A stretch of DNA of 64,000 nt from Mucidula mucida. Lineage: Eukaryota; Basidiomycota; Agaricomycetes; Agaricales; Physalacriaceae. Below, in pieces: positions 25,091 through 36,039 of this stretch. A model generated the notes under the pieces. It worked only from the letters and a program-made list of their open reading frames with translations, did no database searches and had not been told where the DNA came from. Numbering within the stretch: the stretch's first letter is position 1; each line of letters opens with the position of its first letter. The stretch lies in assembly GCA_015501055.1 (NCBI GenBank), contig JADNYV010000035.1, positions 62,001 through 126,000 of the forward strand. Reading direction: 5' to 3'. The translations under genes were made by a program, and so were the position numbers.

Positions 25091-26131
25091 CGAATACAGA
25101 CCTGTATGAGGACACATCTGATTCTCGTGTTCTACACAGCGCATCGTGCAGTCTGCTTGGCACTCAACATTGATTATTGATATCTTCGGGCCTTTCTATT
25201 GGGCTTCAGCGTGCTGTGGAGATATTTGACATGCTGCTGACGTACTTTATGACTGGGACACGGGCCTTCGCCTTCGAACAGCAAACAGTAATGGCGTGAA
25301 GTTCTGCAGCGATTATAACCAATTAGCAAGCAAATCCCGCTTTTGAGGGAAATACTATGAGAAAGATTTTGACATATCCCGACAAATCGGTGATTCAGTC
25401 GTTGTTGGGCTTTGATTCCTGGAATTGCCAAGTACGAACAGAGTAAAACGGTGTCCATGTCCTATTCAGTACGTGAAAGATGAACGTTGTCTCGTATCAT
25501 CGTGGTGTACATCAATTTTCAAAGTCCATCAACTAGGCCTCGCAAGTTCGCTGACGAGTAGGAGATAGGGCCTGCTTGTCTGTCAAGGTCTTGTGGTACT
25601 GAGAACATGAAGGTAGGCGCTAGTTGAGATTGCAAATCGACCGTGGGAACTGCGTCCAACCTTCGATCATGACCACCACCAAGTCGCCATTCGTTAGGCG
25701 CGCTAAATTCAACTATCATGAGGACCTTTCTTCCAGCCACGATACTTTCGTTATGGAAAGTCGGACAAACAGAAAGCGCCCCAAACAGGCCAATCGGAAC
25801 GAATATTGAGGCGGCATTCCACATTGCTGAACAACACCCAGATTATTAGCGCTGATCTGCCCCGACATCAAACTCTTATTGTGTTATCTGTGTCACGGCA
25901 GCAGCCAAGCGAATGTGTGTCCCTTCTTCTTCTCTTGCCCTTGTTCTTTTCTGATTTATTTCTACTTAGACGACACAGCCGCGCTGCTTTAAGGAACAGC
26001 TGAACAGCCATGGTTCATCCTCGCGCTCCCCGATTGGACAAGGCTCCAAGATCAGTACAGCCTTTCGTCAGAGTAGCGCCTGTTCCATGCGTTCAGTCGG
26101 ATATTAACCCCGAGCCTTGTTTCCCCACAGC
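25091..26131. other. Divergent intergenic region
   Basis: Between the aldo/keto reductase and the plus-strand gene at 26.2 kb. Frames are short. The right end (from about 26016) is the duplicated promoter discussed under 23237-23545. Confidence 0.5.
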
Positions 26132-26139
26132 TATAAAAG
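26132..26139 (+). promoter_or_regulatory. TATA box of the 26.2 kb gene
   Basis: TATAAAAG, 66 bases upstream of the ATG at 26205, in a context duplicated but mutated at about 23350. Confidence 0.7.
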
Positions 26140-26204
26140 GCGGACGCGTCACCCGTCCAAAGCATCACCATCTTTCATCCCACCCTTCAACCACTCATAA
26201 AGTC

Positions 26205-27718
26205 ATGTCATCCGCATCCTTCTCTGTTGAAGTCATTCATCGCATCTAATAGTAATTCTAAACGCTTGTTGACATTCTTCCAGTGTCGCACACCATCGCC
26301 GCCACCACCACGAACGATCCAAGCACGCACATCTTCGAAACGAACCACGATATCTGATCCAAGAGAACCGATGAAACCCGAAATTGTCAGCACTCAGGCC
26401 GCCACGACATCTGACGCCACCTTCGAGGATAATTCATATCTAGCCCCTTGCACACACTTCTGCCCCAACGATGACGAGGATAGCACCTCTAGAAATATCT
26501 ACACTGATTCTGGAAATCGTCAATCCTGTCGACATGGCCATCCGGCAGTTCGGTCGTCACACAATCCGAGGCACACGGCATCAATCTCTCCAGAGCCTGC
26601 GCGACCCATCGGTTATCGTTCGACGACTCAGCTCTTCCATTTATCCGCCTCACGATCTAAACCTATAACTCACTCTCCGCGTCTGCGCAAGTACCCGACA
26701 CCGCCACCCCCACGAACAACTTTGACTACCCTTCAGGAGCGAGCGGATAACCGACAGCGACGAAGATACACGCCTTTTCAACTGGCTACGGTCGACCGTT
26801 GCCCTACGATTCGAATGGACGAGGAACAGCCACCAATTCGACAGCATACTCGAGGACCTTCTCCTTCTTCAAGTACTCCTTCTTTCTCAGAAACAGTGGA
26901 CGATCGGTACGCCGGACGATTGACAGACGTACCCATCCATCTACAGGCGAATACTGGAAAACGCACGGCGGTGAAATTTGCGGTCCTGAAACAGAAGGGA
27001 ATTCCGGTATAACAAAAAGCTGCTTTTATCAAGGCTTTGTTTCTCTGACACTTCTTTTTTTATTTATAGAACTGCCCCAACTGCGTTGCTTCCAGTCGCG
27101 CGCCCTGTCCGTTGTCAATAACTGAAGTACGTCTGAACATCTTTTCATTACAAGAATCATGATCTAATACTATACCACACAGCTCAATGCAAAGCCGGAT
27201 CCGTATCCTCTGAGTCTCAGCTTCACGGCCCAAGAACGCTCAACACGCCGCATTATGATAAACGGAAAGGTTCATCCTACAACCACCGTAGATGGCGCAC
27301 GTCACTCGGCAGTCGATCTCTCAGGCGTTCGCGTCCTCGACATTCTTGCATCACGAGATGTCATTCTCGACGGGGACAAAGCCATCGATATTCCTGACGA
27401 AGTTATTGCGTTCAATCTTGTGAGTTCTTGAAAACAGTTCTCTTGTCGGTGCGACCTAAAGGACAATGTAGGGCCATAGAACAATATGGCTTCGTTTACA
27501 GTGCGCTGATAGCAAAAGGACTCTGTATGGCGTTGCTTACGCAGTATCAATGTTTCTGCACGAGCAGATCAGCGCAGGCCAGATTGTGAGTTGCTGCCTG
27601 GCATTCAAAAGAGATGATATTAACACTTGGATAGAAAGGTCGTATTCGAAATGCCTTCCTAGTATCTCTCGACCAGTCTACAACTGGAGTTTGGGAGCCA
27701 AGATTTGGTTTGTATTAG
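26205..27718 (+). CDS. Unrecognised five- or six-exon gene, Pro/Thr/Arg-rich N-terminus
   Basis: No family recognised, but the gene model is strong because successive exons join in one phase. ATG 26205 gives MSSASFS; a short intron ending at the AG near 26281 joins CRTPSPPPPRTIQARTSSKR, the start of a roughly 730-base open exon rich in Pro, Thr, Ser and Arg (motif TPPPPRT repeated at KYPTPPPPRTTL). After an intron from 27010 come NCPNCVASSRAPCPLSITE, then LNAKPDPYPLSLSFTAQERS, IMINGKVHPTTTVDGARHS, LDILASRDVILDGDKAIDIP, then GHRTIWLRLQCADSKRTLYG, FLHEQISAGQI, and a last exon ending STTGVWEPRFGLY at 27716-27718. The C-terminal part looks globular; the N-terminal part looks disordered. The CPNC pair might bind metal but there is no second pair. 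A TATA box lies upstream. Confidence 0.65.
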
Positions 27719-27821
27719 GTTTTGGAGAAGAGAAGGCTCTCAGAGATCTACAGTATTAAGTAGGCTTTCTATAGTAGGTTAATTTTCTGAAAACTATTCA
27801 CTTTCTGTCGCATTGTATACT

Positions 27822-29869
27822 CTACCATGTACTTTCCGCGTTGTTTTCTTCTAAACGGACAATTATATCACTGAATACGCTTCTTGAATTCGTTGGATCT
27901 GATATTCTGGACAGGTTGTTGATTAGCACGACAGTATACTGACACGCGAGAGACCAACGCTCACTGAGAAGAAGGGAGTGCCGACCCAAGGGCATGATTT
28001 CGCGCAACCCGTTCTCAAAGATGGCAACCAAATCTTGCTCTTGACTCGAGGGTTGAGTCGTTGGCGCGCGGGAGTTCTTGTGATGGGCGATTTCCTCTAA
28101 CAGAAATTGGCTGGCAGATGTCCAGACGGCCTACGGGAATATCAGGGAGCTGCTTATAAACTCGAAACGCATATGCTTACACCAATGACCGGGTTAATGA
28201 TCTGTGTCATACTCCCCAGATTGACTGAGCAAACCATTCTGAATACGGTTTTCGCAGCAGACATGACCTTCTGCTTGCATTGAGCGTTCGACCTCGCGAA
28301 TATCCCATGGAGCTGGATGATCGCAGCATATGTAACGCTATGCGCCAAGAACAGGGCCCGCATTTTCGCGGCCGTGCGGTTCGTTAACTGAGTAGGAGGC
28401 GTCAAGCTGTTTCGGAGTTCTTCGAGCAGTTTATCGACAGTGTTGAACGAGGCGTAGAACTGATTCGATTCAGCCGGGTTCATTTCTGTATTGATCGATT
28501 CATATAACGTCGAAAGGGATTGAAATAGCGACTTACCAGCTTTCCAGTTGCTCACGCATTCGTTGGAACGTTCCCATAGCAAAGCAGCTTTACTCAACAG
28601 AGCTTTTGTGGAATACTCGTTTCCCGCCATGGCCCGTCCACTTTTCAAGAACGTTTGAATGGTGAACGAACTGCGCACGTTTGGAGCGAAGCCGCCCTTT
28701 AATTTAATCGAGTAAGTAACAATAGAGTAAAAAGCCTTGCTCGACAAGCTCACCCTTTCATAATCCTCTACTTCAAGAGGCCACGGCGTATCCGTTTGAG
28801 TACCCGGGACTATCGTTGGAACAGTTAAGTTGGAAGGCGCAGCCAATGCGACCGCCCAGCATTGATCAATAATCAAACCAGTCCAACACGCATCGATGCG
28901 TTCGCCCTCCTCAATAGGATCATGAGGAGGTGCTAAGCCATGAGCACTACTACGCCCATCGCTCGAGCGAATCTTATGAAGGCCAGCTCCAACGCTCAAC
29001 GATATGGCCACAGATACATGATACTTTCCCTCCAGGAAACGCCCAGACGAGAACAGAAAGTACGCCAGGAGAAACTCTGCTTGCACGGTGTGCATAACCT
29101 TCTGCGGATGATTTCCCGACAACGACGTCGCGACCTGCGCAAGCGCACGGGAGAGCAGAGTGCCGTGATGAGCCGCGACTGCTGCATTGCCGGACAGCGC
29201 AGCGCCAAACAGATAGGCCGTACTCAAAAGAGCGGGTAACGGACGCGAGGGGTCACCAATGCTATGTTGCCCCAGTGCGCTCTGGCGGAAGCGAGGCGCA
29301 TGGAGGAAGAATCCAAACTCTGAAGCGTGGGCAAGAAAACTGTCGATCCTACAACAACGCGTCAGATATTCCACATGTACATCAAGTTGATATTACTGAC
29401 AGCATAGCTCTCATCTGCATAGGTGGTTCTGAGGCGGACCACCACTGTCCGTCGTTACCACCTGCTATAGAACTGAATCAGGGCTGTTCACTCTATCAAG
29501 ACAGATGGAACGTTACATACAAGCGAGCTGGCTCTCAGAAATCGGGTACGGGTGATGCAGTAGCACTGGCGGTGACTCGGAATCTGGGTTCTCGAGCTCG
29601 TGAATCCGGGCTTCTACTTTGGCGATGGTCTCCTCCAACATTTCCATATAGGACCTGCCGCTATCGCTATACTGACAATCGTCGACTCTGTGGGCGCGAC
29701 TGCATGGCCCGCAGATAGGTCGGGCACCGTCACAGCGCTATGAACGAAATGATTTCAGTGATCTTGTATGTTAAGAGACAATCGGGAAGCTTACCATCTT
29801 GCGACGCCGGCAATGCATGCACGCTTGTCCTCTCGGAAGATTGGGCGCATTCACGGTTCGCCTGTGCAT
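27822..29869 (-). CDS. Zn2Cys6 fungal-specific transcription factor
   Basis: Nuclear regulator with an N-terminal Gal4-type binuclear zinc cluster: ACMHCRRRKMRCDGARPICG followed by PCSRAHRVDDC gives the six cysteines, with an intron between KM and RCDGA. It is followed by a short helical segment (YMEMLEETIAKVEARIHELE) suited to dimerisation. The middle-homology domain follows: FGFFLHAPRFRQSAL, LLSTAYLFGAALSG, FLLAYFLFSSGRFLEGKYHV, SLSVGAGLHK, ERIDACWTGLIIDQCWAVAL and, after an intron near 28,110-28,165, AVWTSASQFLLEEIAHH. The end is RLEENNAESTW with stop at 27822. Start ATG 29869 (MHRRTVNAPN). Frame is intact. The target genes are unknown; neighbours give no clear cluster. Confidence 0.85.
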
Positions 29870-31032
29870 CCTAGTATAACTTGAGTTGGTATCGCAAATT
29901 TCAGCGCTTTATACCGTTCTCGATGACCGGCTGGTCCGAGCATCAGACTAGGACGAGGAGGTCTGGCCACACTTCAACTTTGGAGATATATTGCGGCTGC
30001 ATCTCTCTCGGACCACGACAGGCTCCGTGCGATGTCCGAGAACATCACGATCCTGGGGAATGAGGTGGCGCGCAGAGAAACGCGTCGTCAAGACCATATC
30101 TTCTTCGGCAATGGTAGAACTTTTCCAGGTAGGGCGTCGGTAAAGCTTCGTTCCTTATGGTGTTGTCTATCTCTGCAGCCAGAGCGGGGTGGCGGTAGAG
30201 AAAATACATGCTTCAGAGATAATAAGCGCACCACGCCGCGTCCTCGCGACGGATGGTGATGCTCAAGTAAATCCCGAAGTATCACAGGGCCATACAAGGC
30301 AAAGATATGTCGTGATTTACAAGGGCATGACGATCATTGCCTCCACAACAATCTGCAAAAACAGAAAATTGCACAACAGGCGATCTGAGCACTGGAGGTC
30401 TGTGCGCTATGGAAATCACCACGATCACCCCCGAAATATCTCGCAATCTGTTTTGACTGCATCAGCTTGCCTTTTTCTCACTAATGTAAGAATTGTTTGC
30501 ACCTGCTGGGATACAGATGCCAGCGCATTTGGGCTGTGTGCTCGTGGTGATGGTTCAAACACAAGCCGTGCAATGACAGAGTTCCATGCTCGTCGGATGT
30601 TTGTAGGACACGATGGTGAGTACGAGAAGCAAGAAAAGACCAACGCCTTCGTGACGCGTCCTGAGTCAGTTGTTTGGCATGGGCGGCTGTTACAATGATG
30701 ATCTTGTACCTCAAAAGACTCAGAGTCATTCATTCCAAGTTCTATCAAGCATCCATGCGACGTCAAGCCCCCAAGTACTACAGGTCTCGTCGGTTAAAAT
30801 ATTATCAATGAAGGAATGATAAAGTATGAAGTCGTTGGTATCGTTAAATGTCTATGTCCGCTGGAAAGCAAGTTTTTGAAAAGTATGATACGGGTCTTTT
30901 GCGCTACAGAGCGCCATGGACAGATGGAGGTAGATAGGGCGCTAATCAAAAAGATTAACACGCGTCTTAGAGAATTCTTCGCGTTTACTCACGGTCGTAG
31001 TATTCCGATCTACCAACTCGCTTCCAGTCACT
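29870..31032. other. Intergenic; no supported gene
   Basis: 1.16 kb between the Zn2Cys6 gene and the kinase. A plus-strand frame is open for 169 codons (30189-30698) but has no domain or codon pattern, and its first ATG lies well inside plain intergenic sequence. A minus-strand frame overlaps it. I do not support either. Confidence 0.45.
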
Positions 31033-32515
31033 AATATGCATCGTGAGTCAAGAACGGAAGAACCATAAATGCTGACATACACTTTCTCGAAGATGGGGTG
31101 CTGTTGGACTTCCCTCATAGTTGGACGGTCGGCAGCATCGCTTGTCAGCTACAGCGTGTGTTAGCATATCAAAATCGATATAGTTCAAAGACTTACCCGA
31201 AGAATCAGATCATGCATCGTATGATCCACGACTTCCACCGCTTCGATAGCATCCTTGAAAGTCGATTTCGGCTATGCGTACAAGCGCGTTAGCAGGTTGA
31301 ATAGAGAAAAGAGAAAGACTTACATAAGGGCACAGATACAGGTCTACAAGTATTTGACCGTAGCTGTACACATCTGCTAAATTGTTGTCGAACTCGCCGT
31401 CAGCAAGCTTTGACGCTTCTGGTGCGCAGTATCCAGGAGTTCCCACTAGGGCGCGCGGTTGACGGCGCTTCGTCGTGGAAAGACCAAAGTCGATGATGCA
31501 GATGTGGCCGTTCTCTTGAATCATGATGTTGTCAGGCTTCAGATCCATGTGGAAGACACCTAGTAGATGAAGAGTTCGCAATGCCGACGTCTGTTATGAA
31601 GATGAGATCAACGTCTACGACATACAAGCTCGGAACACATACTAGCTCCATAGAATACATGAATCTGTCTTCCATGATCTCTTTGGCATGAAAGCGTTGT
31701 AGCAAAAGCTCTGCCATCGACTGAGGGTACACCGGCTGCGAACAAAGTCAAATGGAAGTAAGTTTCATAACGTTTCGACGTACCATGATGCAATAGTAAA
31801 ACAAGTAGTCTTGGACAAAGAACGCGTCACGGGGGAGAAATGGCGAGAACCCGTTGATTCGAAGTAATGCTTTGACCTCGTTGCGCACGTCACTGATATT
31901 ATTGTAGTCGGAAACTTCGTCGGTAACGGGGATGGGATCGAGCATGTACATCTCTTTTCGAATAACCTTTACAGCACGAATAAAATCGGGCTGTCCGTCG
32001 ATTTCTCCCAGCATGACAGAACCAAATGTTCCGTTCCCCAGCTTGCACTTGAAGGATATGACTTTGCCGCTGTATGTAATGGATTTTGGAACCGGAGGAA
32101 GTTCGCTGGGCTCCTTCCTAAATATAGTGCAGGGGGAGGTATGAACGGATGGAGTGGACTGTGACGATGGCGCGCGCGAGTCGCCACGTTCGTCAGGAAT
32201 TGACGGAAAGGATACCCGCGAGATCATGTCGTCCAAAAGGCCTTTGGGAGTACAGACGTCCATGACGTCCGGAAGTTGGTCCGAATCGGCTGTCGTAGAG
32301 TCGATAGCCTTCTGGACTACTCCTGGAAGAGGCTGCTTATCGGCGGCATCCAAGGACGCACTCACATGAGTTACCGGAGGAGCGGAGTCTCTCGACGAGT
32401 ATGAGCAACTGCATGTACAAGTCGATGCCGAAGGCGGGCCACTGGAGTTTGTAGCGGCAGATTGTTTATGAAAGAGGCGGGTGAGGAGGCGAACAGAGCG
32501 GAAAAGGTCGAACAT
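31033..32515 (-). CDS. Ser/Thr protein kinase, non-RD type
   Basis: Kinase related to the one at 6.6-8.8 kb. Opens MFDLFRSVRLLTRLFHKQ (compare MVSFKRLRAFLRRCH there), followed by a Ser/Pro/Asp-rich region of about 120 residues. Kinase domain: CKLGNGTFGSVMLGE (glycine loop), RAVKVIRKEMY (ATP lysine), an intron after YYCIM, PVYPQSMAELLLQRF, catalytic loop GVFHMDLKPDNIMI, IIDFGLSTTKRR (DFG), and GTPGYCAPEASK. The C-lobe continues LADVYSYGQILVDLYLCPY and, after further introns, LTSDAADRPTMREVQQHPIF. The HRD arginine is Met. An ATG at 32539 lies in frame upstream (MMLPSEPIMFDLF) and could be the true start. The last codons are uncertain: the reading ends either just after FEK or after a further exon near 31033. 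Confidence 0.8.
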
Positions 32516-33867
32516 GATGGGTTCACTGGGGAGCATCATCTCAAGCGACAATTATATGAGCAGGAGCCTGTGTCAAAGTGCAAGAACCGATGCCCAAGTG
32601 CGCTGGTCAAAGAGGCCCAAGTGACGCGCTTCAATGATCAGGCGGTCAAAGCGCTGCCCAAGGGACCGGCTGGAGAAGGCGACCATTCCTGTAGGATATA
32701 TCTTGGATGGAGGACAATGAGAACTGTTTGCGATCGTCCACTTGGATGTTTTCGACAAACAAGTCTACTTTGTCGGTGGCTGTAATGCAAAAGTAGTCGT
32801 GAGAAATCTTCGGCAATCCATCGGCACTTCCGGCATTCGACGATTGGCGATTGCATCGGCTTGCCACACACGACGAACATCCTTTAGCTCAGTTCCGACC
32901 CTAGCCTCCTAATAAATAGGTGAGCTGAGGTAGGTGCTTGTACTCAGATCTGAGGATAAGGTGAGCTCTCGGATTTCGATCACCGTCGCCAATGCTATTA
33001 CAATTTATTTGAATGCTGATACTTAGACCGCTAGTCGTATACGCATACTGTATCCGTTAAGTCATCTATTTTGTTGCTGAAGCGGCATGGATACGACTCC
33101 TCCTTTGCCCCATTACATTCTTTGCCTAAGATTGTAAACGTGGACTCGAGGGACACGGCGGTCACAGACTCCTTCAAATATATAGTTCTGCGGACAAGCT
33201 GGAACGCACTCTGAGGCTTTCTTTAAAACACTATCGCTTAGATTCCCTCCAAGCATTCGTGAATTAAGATTGGAGTAGTCACCGCCCTTGTAAAACAATT
33301 CCCTTCAGTGCGCTCCGACCTGATTCCAACCACTAAGTAATTGACAATGTTACACAGTGCCTTTGAATCACGGTCCCATTTCAATTGTGGGAATCGTCAC
33401 ATTCGATTGTTCCGTTGCCGCTTCCCAAAAGGCTCGCACTAGAACTGAGAGTTTCCGATATTGATGTGGCGAGTTTTCGCCTCAGCTCCCAGTCAAGTAA
33501 CTTCTCTCCGATATTGCTGGAGCAGTCGCAGCTGACAAGTACAATGCTAGGTAACTAGAATTGATATCCCACCACTCGCAGCAGTGTGTTTCCCATACCA
33601 AGGCGGAACTACGACGGATTCCCTCTTCCAATGTCTGCTCACTACGAATGTTTCATGTACATGCCACTCACCTTTGCTATGAATGATACCAAATAATGCA
33701 GTTTTAGCTCGCGCAGCTTGACTTGTCTGGATCAGTGCAGCCGTCATGTTAATCGTGATATTATGCTTCTCGAGAGCATTTACTACTAGGGTATGGACAT
33801 GATATCGTAAACAACGCGTCTATCAAAACGTCCGGATTGTCTCAAGCTCTCCGCGAATCATCGCATC
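32516..33867. other. Intergenic
   Basis: 1.35 kb between the kinase and a hypothetical gene. Short frames only; the stretch 32,880-33,550 is AT-rich. Nothing recognisable. Confidence 0.5.
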
Positions 33868-34449
33868 TCACAAGACAGTGACCTCGCAGCCCAGGCGACT
33901 GGGTCTGTACTGCCAACACCATGTCCGCTTGCGCTTTGCGTCGCTACGATTCAACATCATCTTAGCGACAGCGCTGGCGTAATAGTCTTTGCCGAAGTGA
34001 ATGCCAGGCGGCGACAGTGGCGTGGATTGGGTGTGCTCTGGAGGATCAACATCCATGGGAGCAATCTCTCCCGTCTGTTCCAAGAAAGATTCGCGTATTT
34101 CGGTGATGACTTCGTTGACATAAGTCTGCGTGGAGTAACGGTTGCACCAAGAGTCGGTGAACGTCGGTGTGACGCCCGGTGCTCTGAACCGAGGTGGAAG
34201 GATTCGCCTCGAACTACGGCGACGGTGCTTCCGCCCAGGAGCTGCGCGCTTGACTTCAGGCGCGTCATGAACGGGATCGGAGAAGGGGTTCGACCAAGTG
34301 AAGTTGGTGTAATCTAAGAGCTGCGCGTCGAGCTCCTCCTCTTCAGCTTCGGGGATCATATGTAAAAACGATTTCTCGTCTGGGATGTGAAGCGGACCAG
34401 GGAACGGCATGTTCTCTGAGTCGCCTGTCTGCATGGCGCGAATAGTCAT
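33868..34449 (-). CDS. Hypothetical basic/acidic protein
   Basis: Single open frame of about 194 codons from ATG 34449 (MTIRAMQTGDSENMPFPGP). It has an acidic segment (MIPEAEEEELDAQLLDYTNF), a strongly basic patch (APGRKHRRRSSRRILPPRFR) that could be a nuclear localisation signal, a helix YVNEVITEIRESFLEQTGE, and a C-terminus SDAKRKRTWCWQYRP. The frame also stays open upstream to 34677, but residues there look non-coding. No domain recognised and no introns seen. It may be a nuclear protein; the function is unknown. Confidence 0.5.
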   Translation of the reverse strand: MTIRAMQTGDSENMPFPGPLHIPDEKSFLHMIPEAEEEELDAQLLDYTNFTWSNPFSDPVHDAPEVKRAAPGRKHRRRSSRRILPPRFRAPGVTPTFTDSWCNRYSTQTYVNEVITEIRESFLEQTGEIAPMDVDPPEHTQSTPLSPPGIHFGKDYYASAVAKMMLNRSDAKRKRTWCWQYRPSRLGCEVTVL

Positions 34450-34763
34450 CGTGGGATAGAGTGAATGAAGGGGATATCGTGAAGCAGCCAGCTGCGGAGA
34501 AGACAGGAATGAACAGTTACAAGGGAGAGCAACAAGATTAGGGAAGGAAGACGACGCCAGCGACGTTTTTGTGCAAAGCGAGAACAATAAGGTCCTAGAA
34601 TAGAAATATGTTGTCCGAACTATCCGCGCGCAGAACAATGGCCGATCGTCTGTTGTTATCTGGACGGGTCCTGTCAATTCCTTCCGTCTTGTAACCGCGC
34701 GTATGCACTTGACGTTAAGAGTGGGTCGTGACTGCGCTCTAAAGGGCGTGCTATCAATCCTCC

Positions 34764-34916
34764 ATGAGTTTATTTGAGAAGCTCTGGGAAGATATCATTA
34801 GCAGCGCCATAGAGAAGGGAAGAAAGTACAGGGCAGGAAAGGAAGCTACACGTCCCTTCACAAAGGAATTACTTCTTTTGGTTGAAGGTACAAGGCAGAC
34901 GGGAGGAGAAGGGTAG
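34764..34916 (+). CDS. Possible 50-codon ORF at the outer end of repeat copy A
   Basis: ATG 34764 reads MSLFEKLWEDIISSAIEKGR and ends RQTGGEG at 34914-34916. A degenerate counterpart is present in repeat copy B, read on the minus strand at about 60,000-60,120 (VEKLGEDHYH, then LTKKKAGTYTRNLLS), with indels. Similarity plus a helical look are the only support; it could be a remnant of a longer lost gene. Confidence 0.25.
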   Translation: MSLFEKLWEDIISSAIEKGRKYRAGKEATRPFTKELLLLVEGTRQTGGEG

Positions 34917-35778
34917 CAATGAGGAAGGCACGGCCCGGAGGGCGGTCTTTTGACTACTTGCCGGATTTTTTTCTCATCGACTTATTTCCTCCGTCGGCGT
35001 CTGACCGTTCGCCACCTCCATCACTACCACTGCGCGCTTTCTGGCCTAGAAATCGAAATAGCATGAATCTGACTCTGGAAAGCTAGGGCTCATATACTGT
35101 CGTCGCCTGCCTCGTAGTGATCTTGTTAGGAGGTCAAGCTGTGGAATGCCGAAAGCTTGACCTGAAAGCCAACTACTGTGGCGTACCTTCGTCGATGTCG
35201 ATCAGGAAATAGGGCCTATCGCACTTTCCGCACTGGAGAAACCACTGTCTACAGCTTACAGTACAACGAACTTGTTGCGCGGCGGATTTTCTTCCGGTAT
35301 TTCCGTTTTACATGAGCACTCCGCGAAGGAAGCTCTGTCTGCTGCCCTAAAATAGACGTCTGGTTGTAGGCCTTGGATGTGCGTCTCGAATGCTAATGAA
35401 AATTTCTTGCTGATACAACGAGCCAGGATATTTTCTGTCGTTTTGGAGTCTGAAGTTAACGTGGAAGAATGGGTCACGCCGACGTCCGCTCAGGGGTGCC
35501 CTGTATGTGGCGCATATTACTCATCTGGCTCAGGAGACATTCTACTGGGCCAAATTTGCTTGTTCTGACGATTTCGAAATGTTCAACATTGTCAATGTCA
35601 GACTGAGAGCAAAGGCGGAGTCTCTGACAGAAGCTAGCTACTAGCACCGGGCCTCCTGACCGCCGAGCGGAGGGTGTATCCCTTGCGACCATGCACATAC
35701 TGCAGCTGAGCTTCAAAGGATCTGAATCTACATCTGAGATAGGAAAGGTATTTCGTACTGGTTGGCAATCCTACGCTT

Positions 35779-35796
35779 AACGGCGTTAATGCCGTT
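35779..35796. promoter_or_regulatory. Inverted-repeat site, copy A promoter
   Basis: AACGGCGTTAATGCCGTT: two AACGGC half-sites in inverted orientation around six bases, about 245 bases upstream of the zinc-finger ATG. TAACGG resembles the Myb-type core YAACNG. It is present in all three copies. Confidence 0.5.
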
Positions 35797-36039
35797 GCCC
35801 ATTGTCTGTCACATGACCAATATTTCCAGTGGAATTCGCTCTCTCACTCCTTGCTCTTGTCGTCCACACTCATTGTGCTGTCACCCGTCACTCACACGCC
35901 ATACTCCATTTATCGACACCAACGTTATACCACCACATTAAACAATGCTTCGAGAGGAGATCGAAGGCGAACAATCCAAGTGAGTGCATTATTCTGTGGG
36001 CCACTCGACGCTGAATTGACCGTGCATTGTCTTTTTAGA

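Noticed and set aside
30189..30698. 169-codon plus-strand open frame
   Set aside because: No domain, signal or splice context; overlaps equally open minus-strand frames in the intergenic gap.
35474..35716. Open frame conserved in copies A, B and C (MKLSCSMCMVARD)
   Set aside because: Conservation is explained by DNA-level duplication; the C-terminal halves differ by indels and the frame runs opposite to the zinc-finger promoter.
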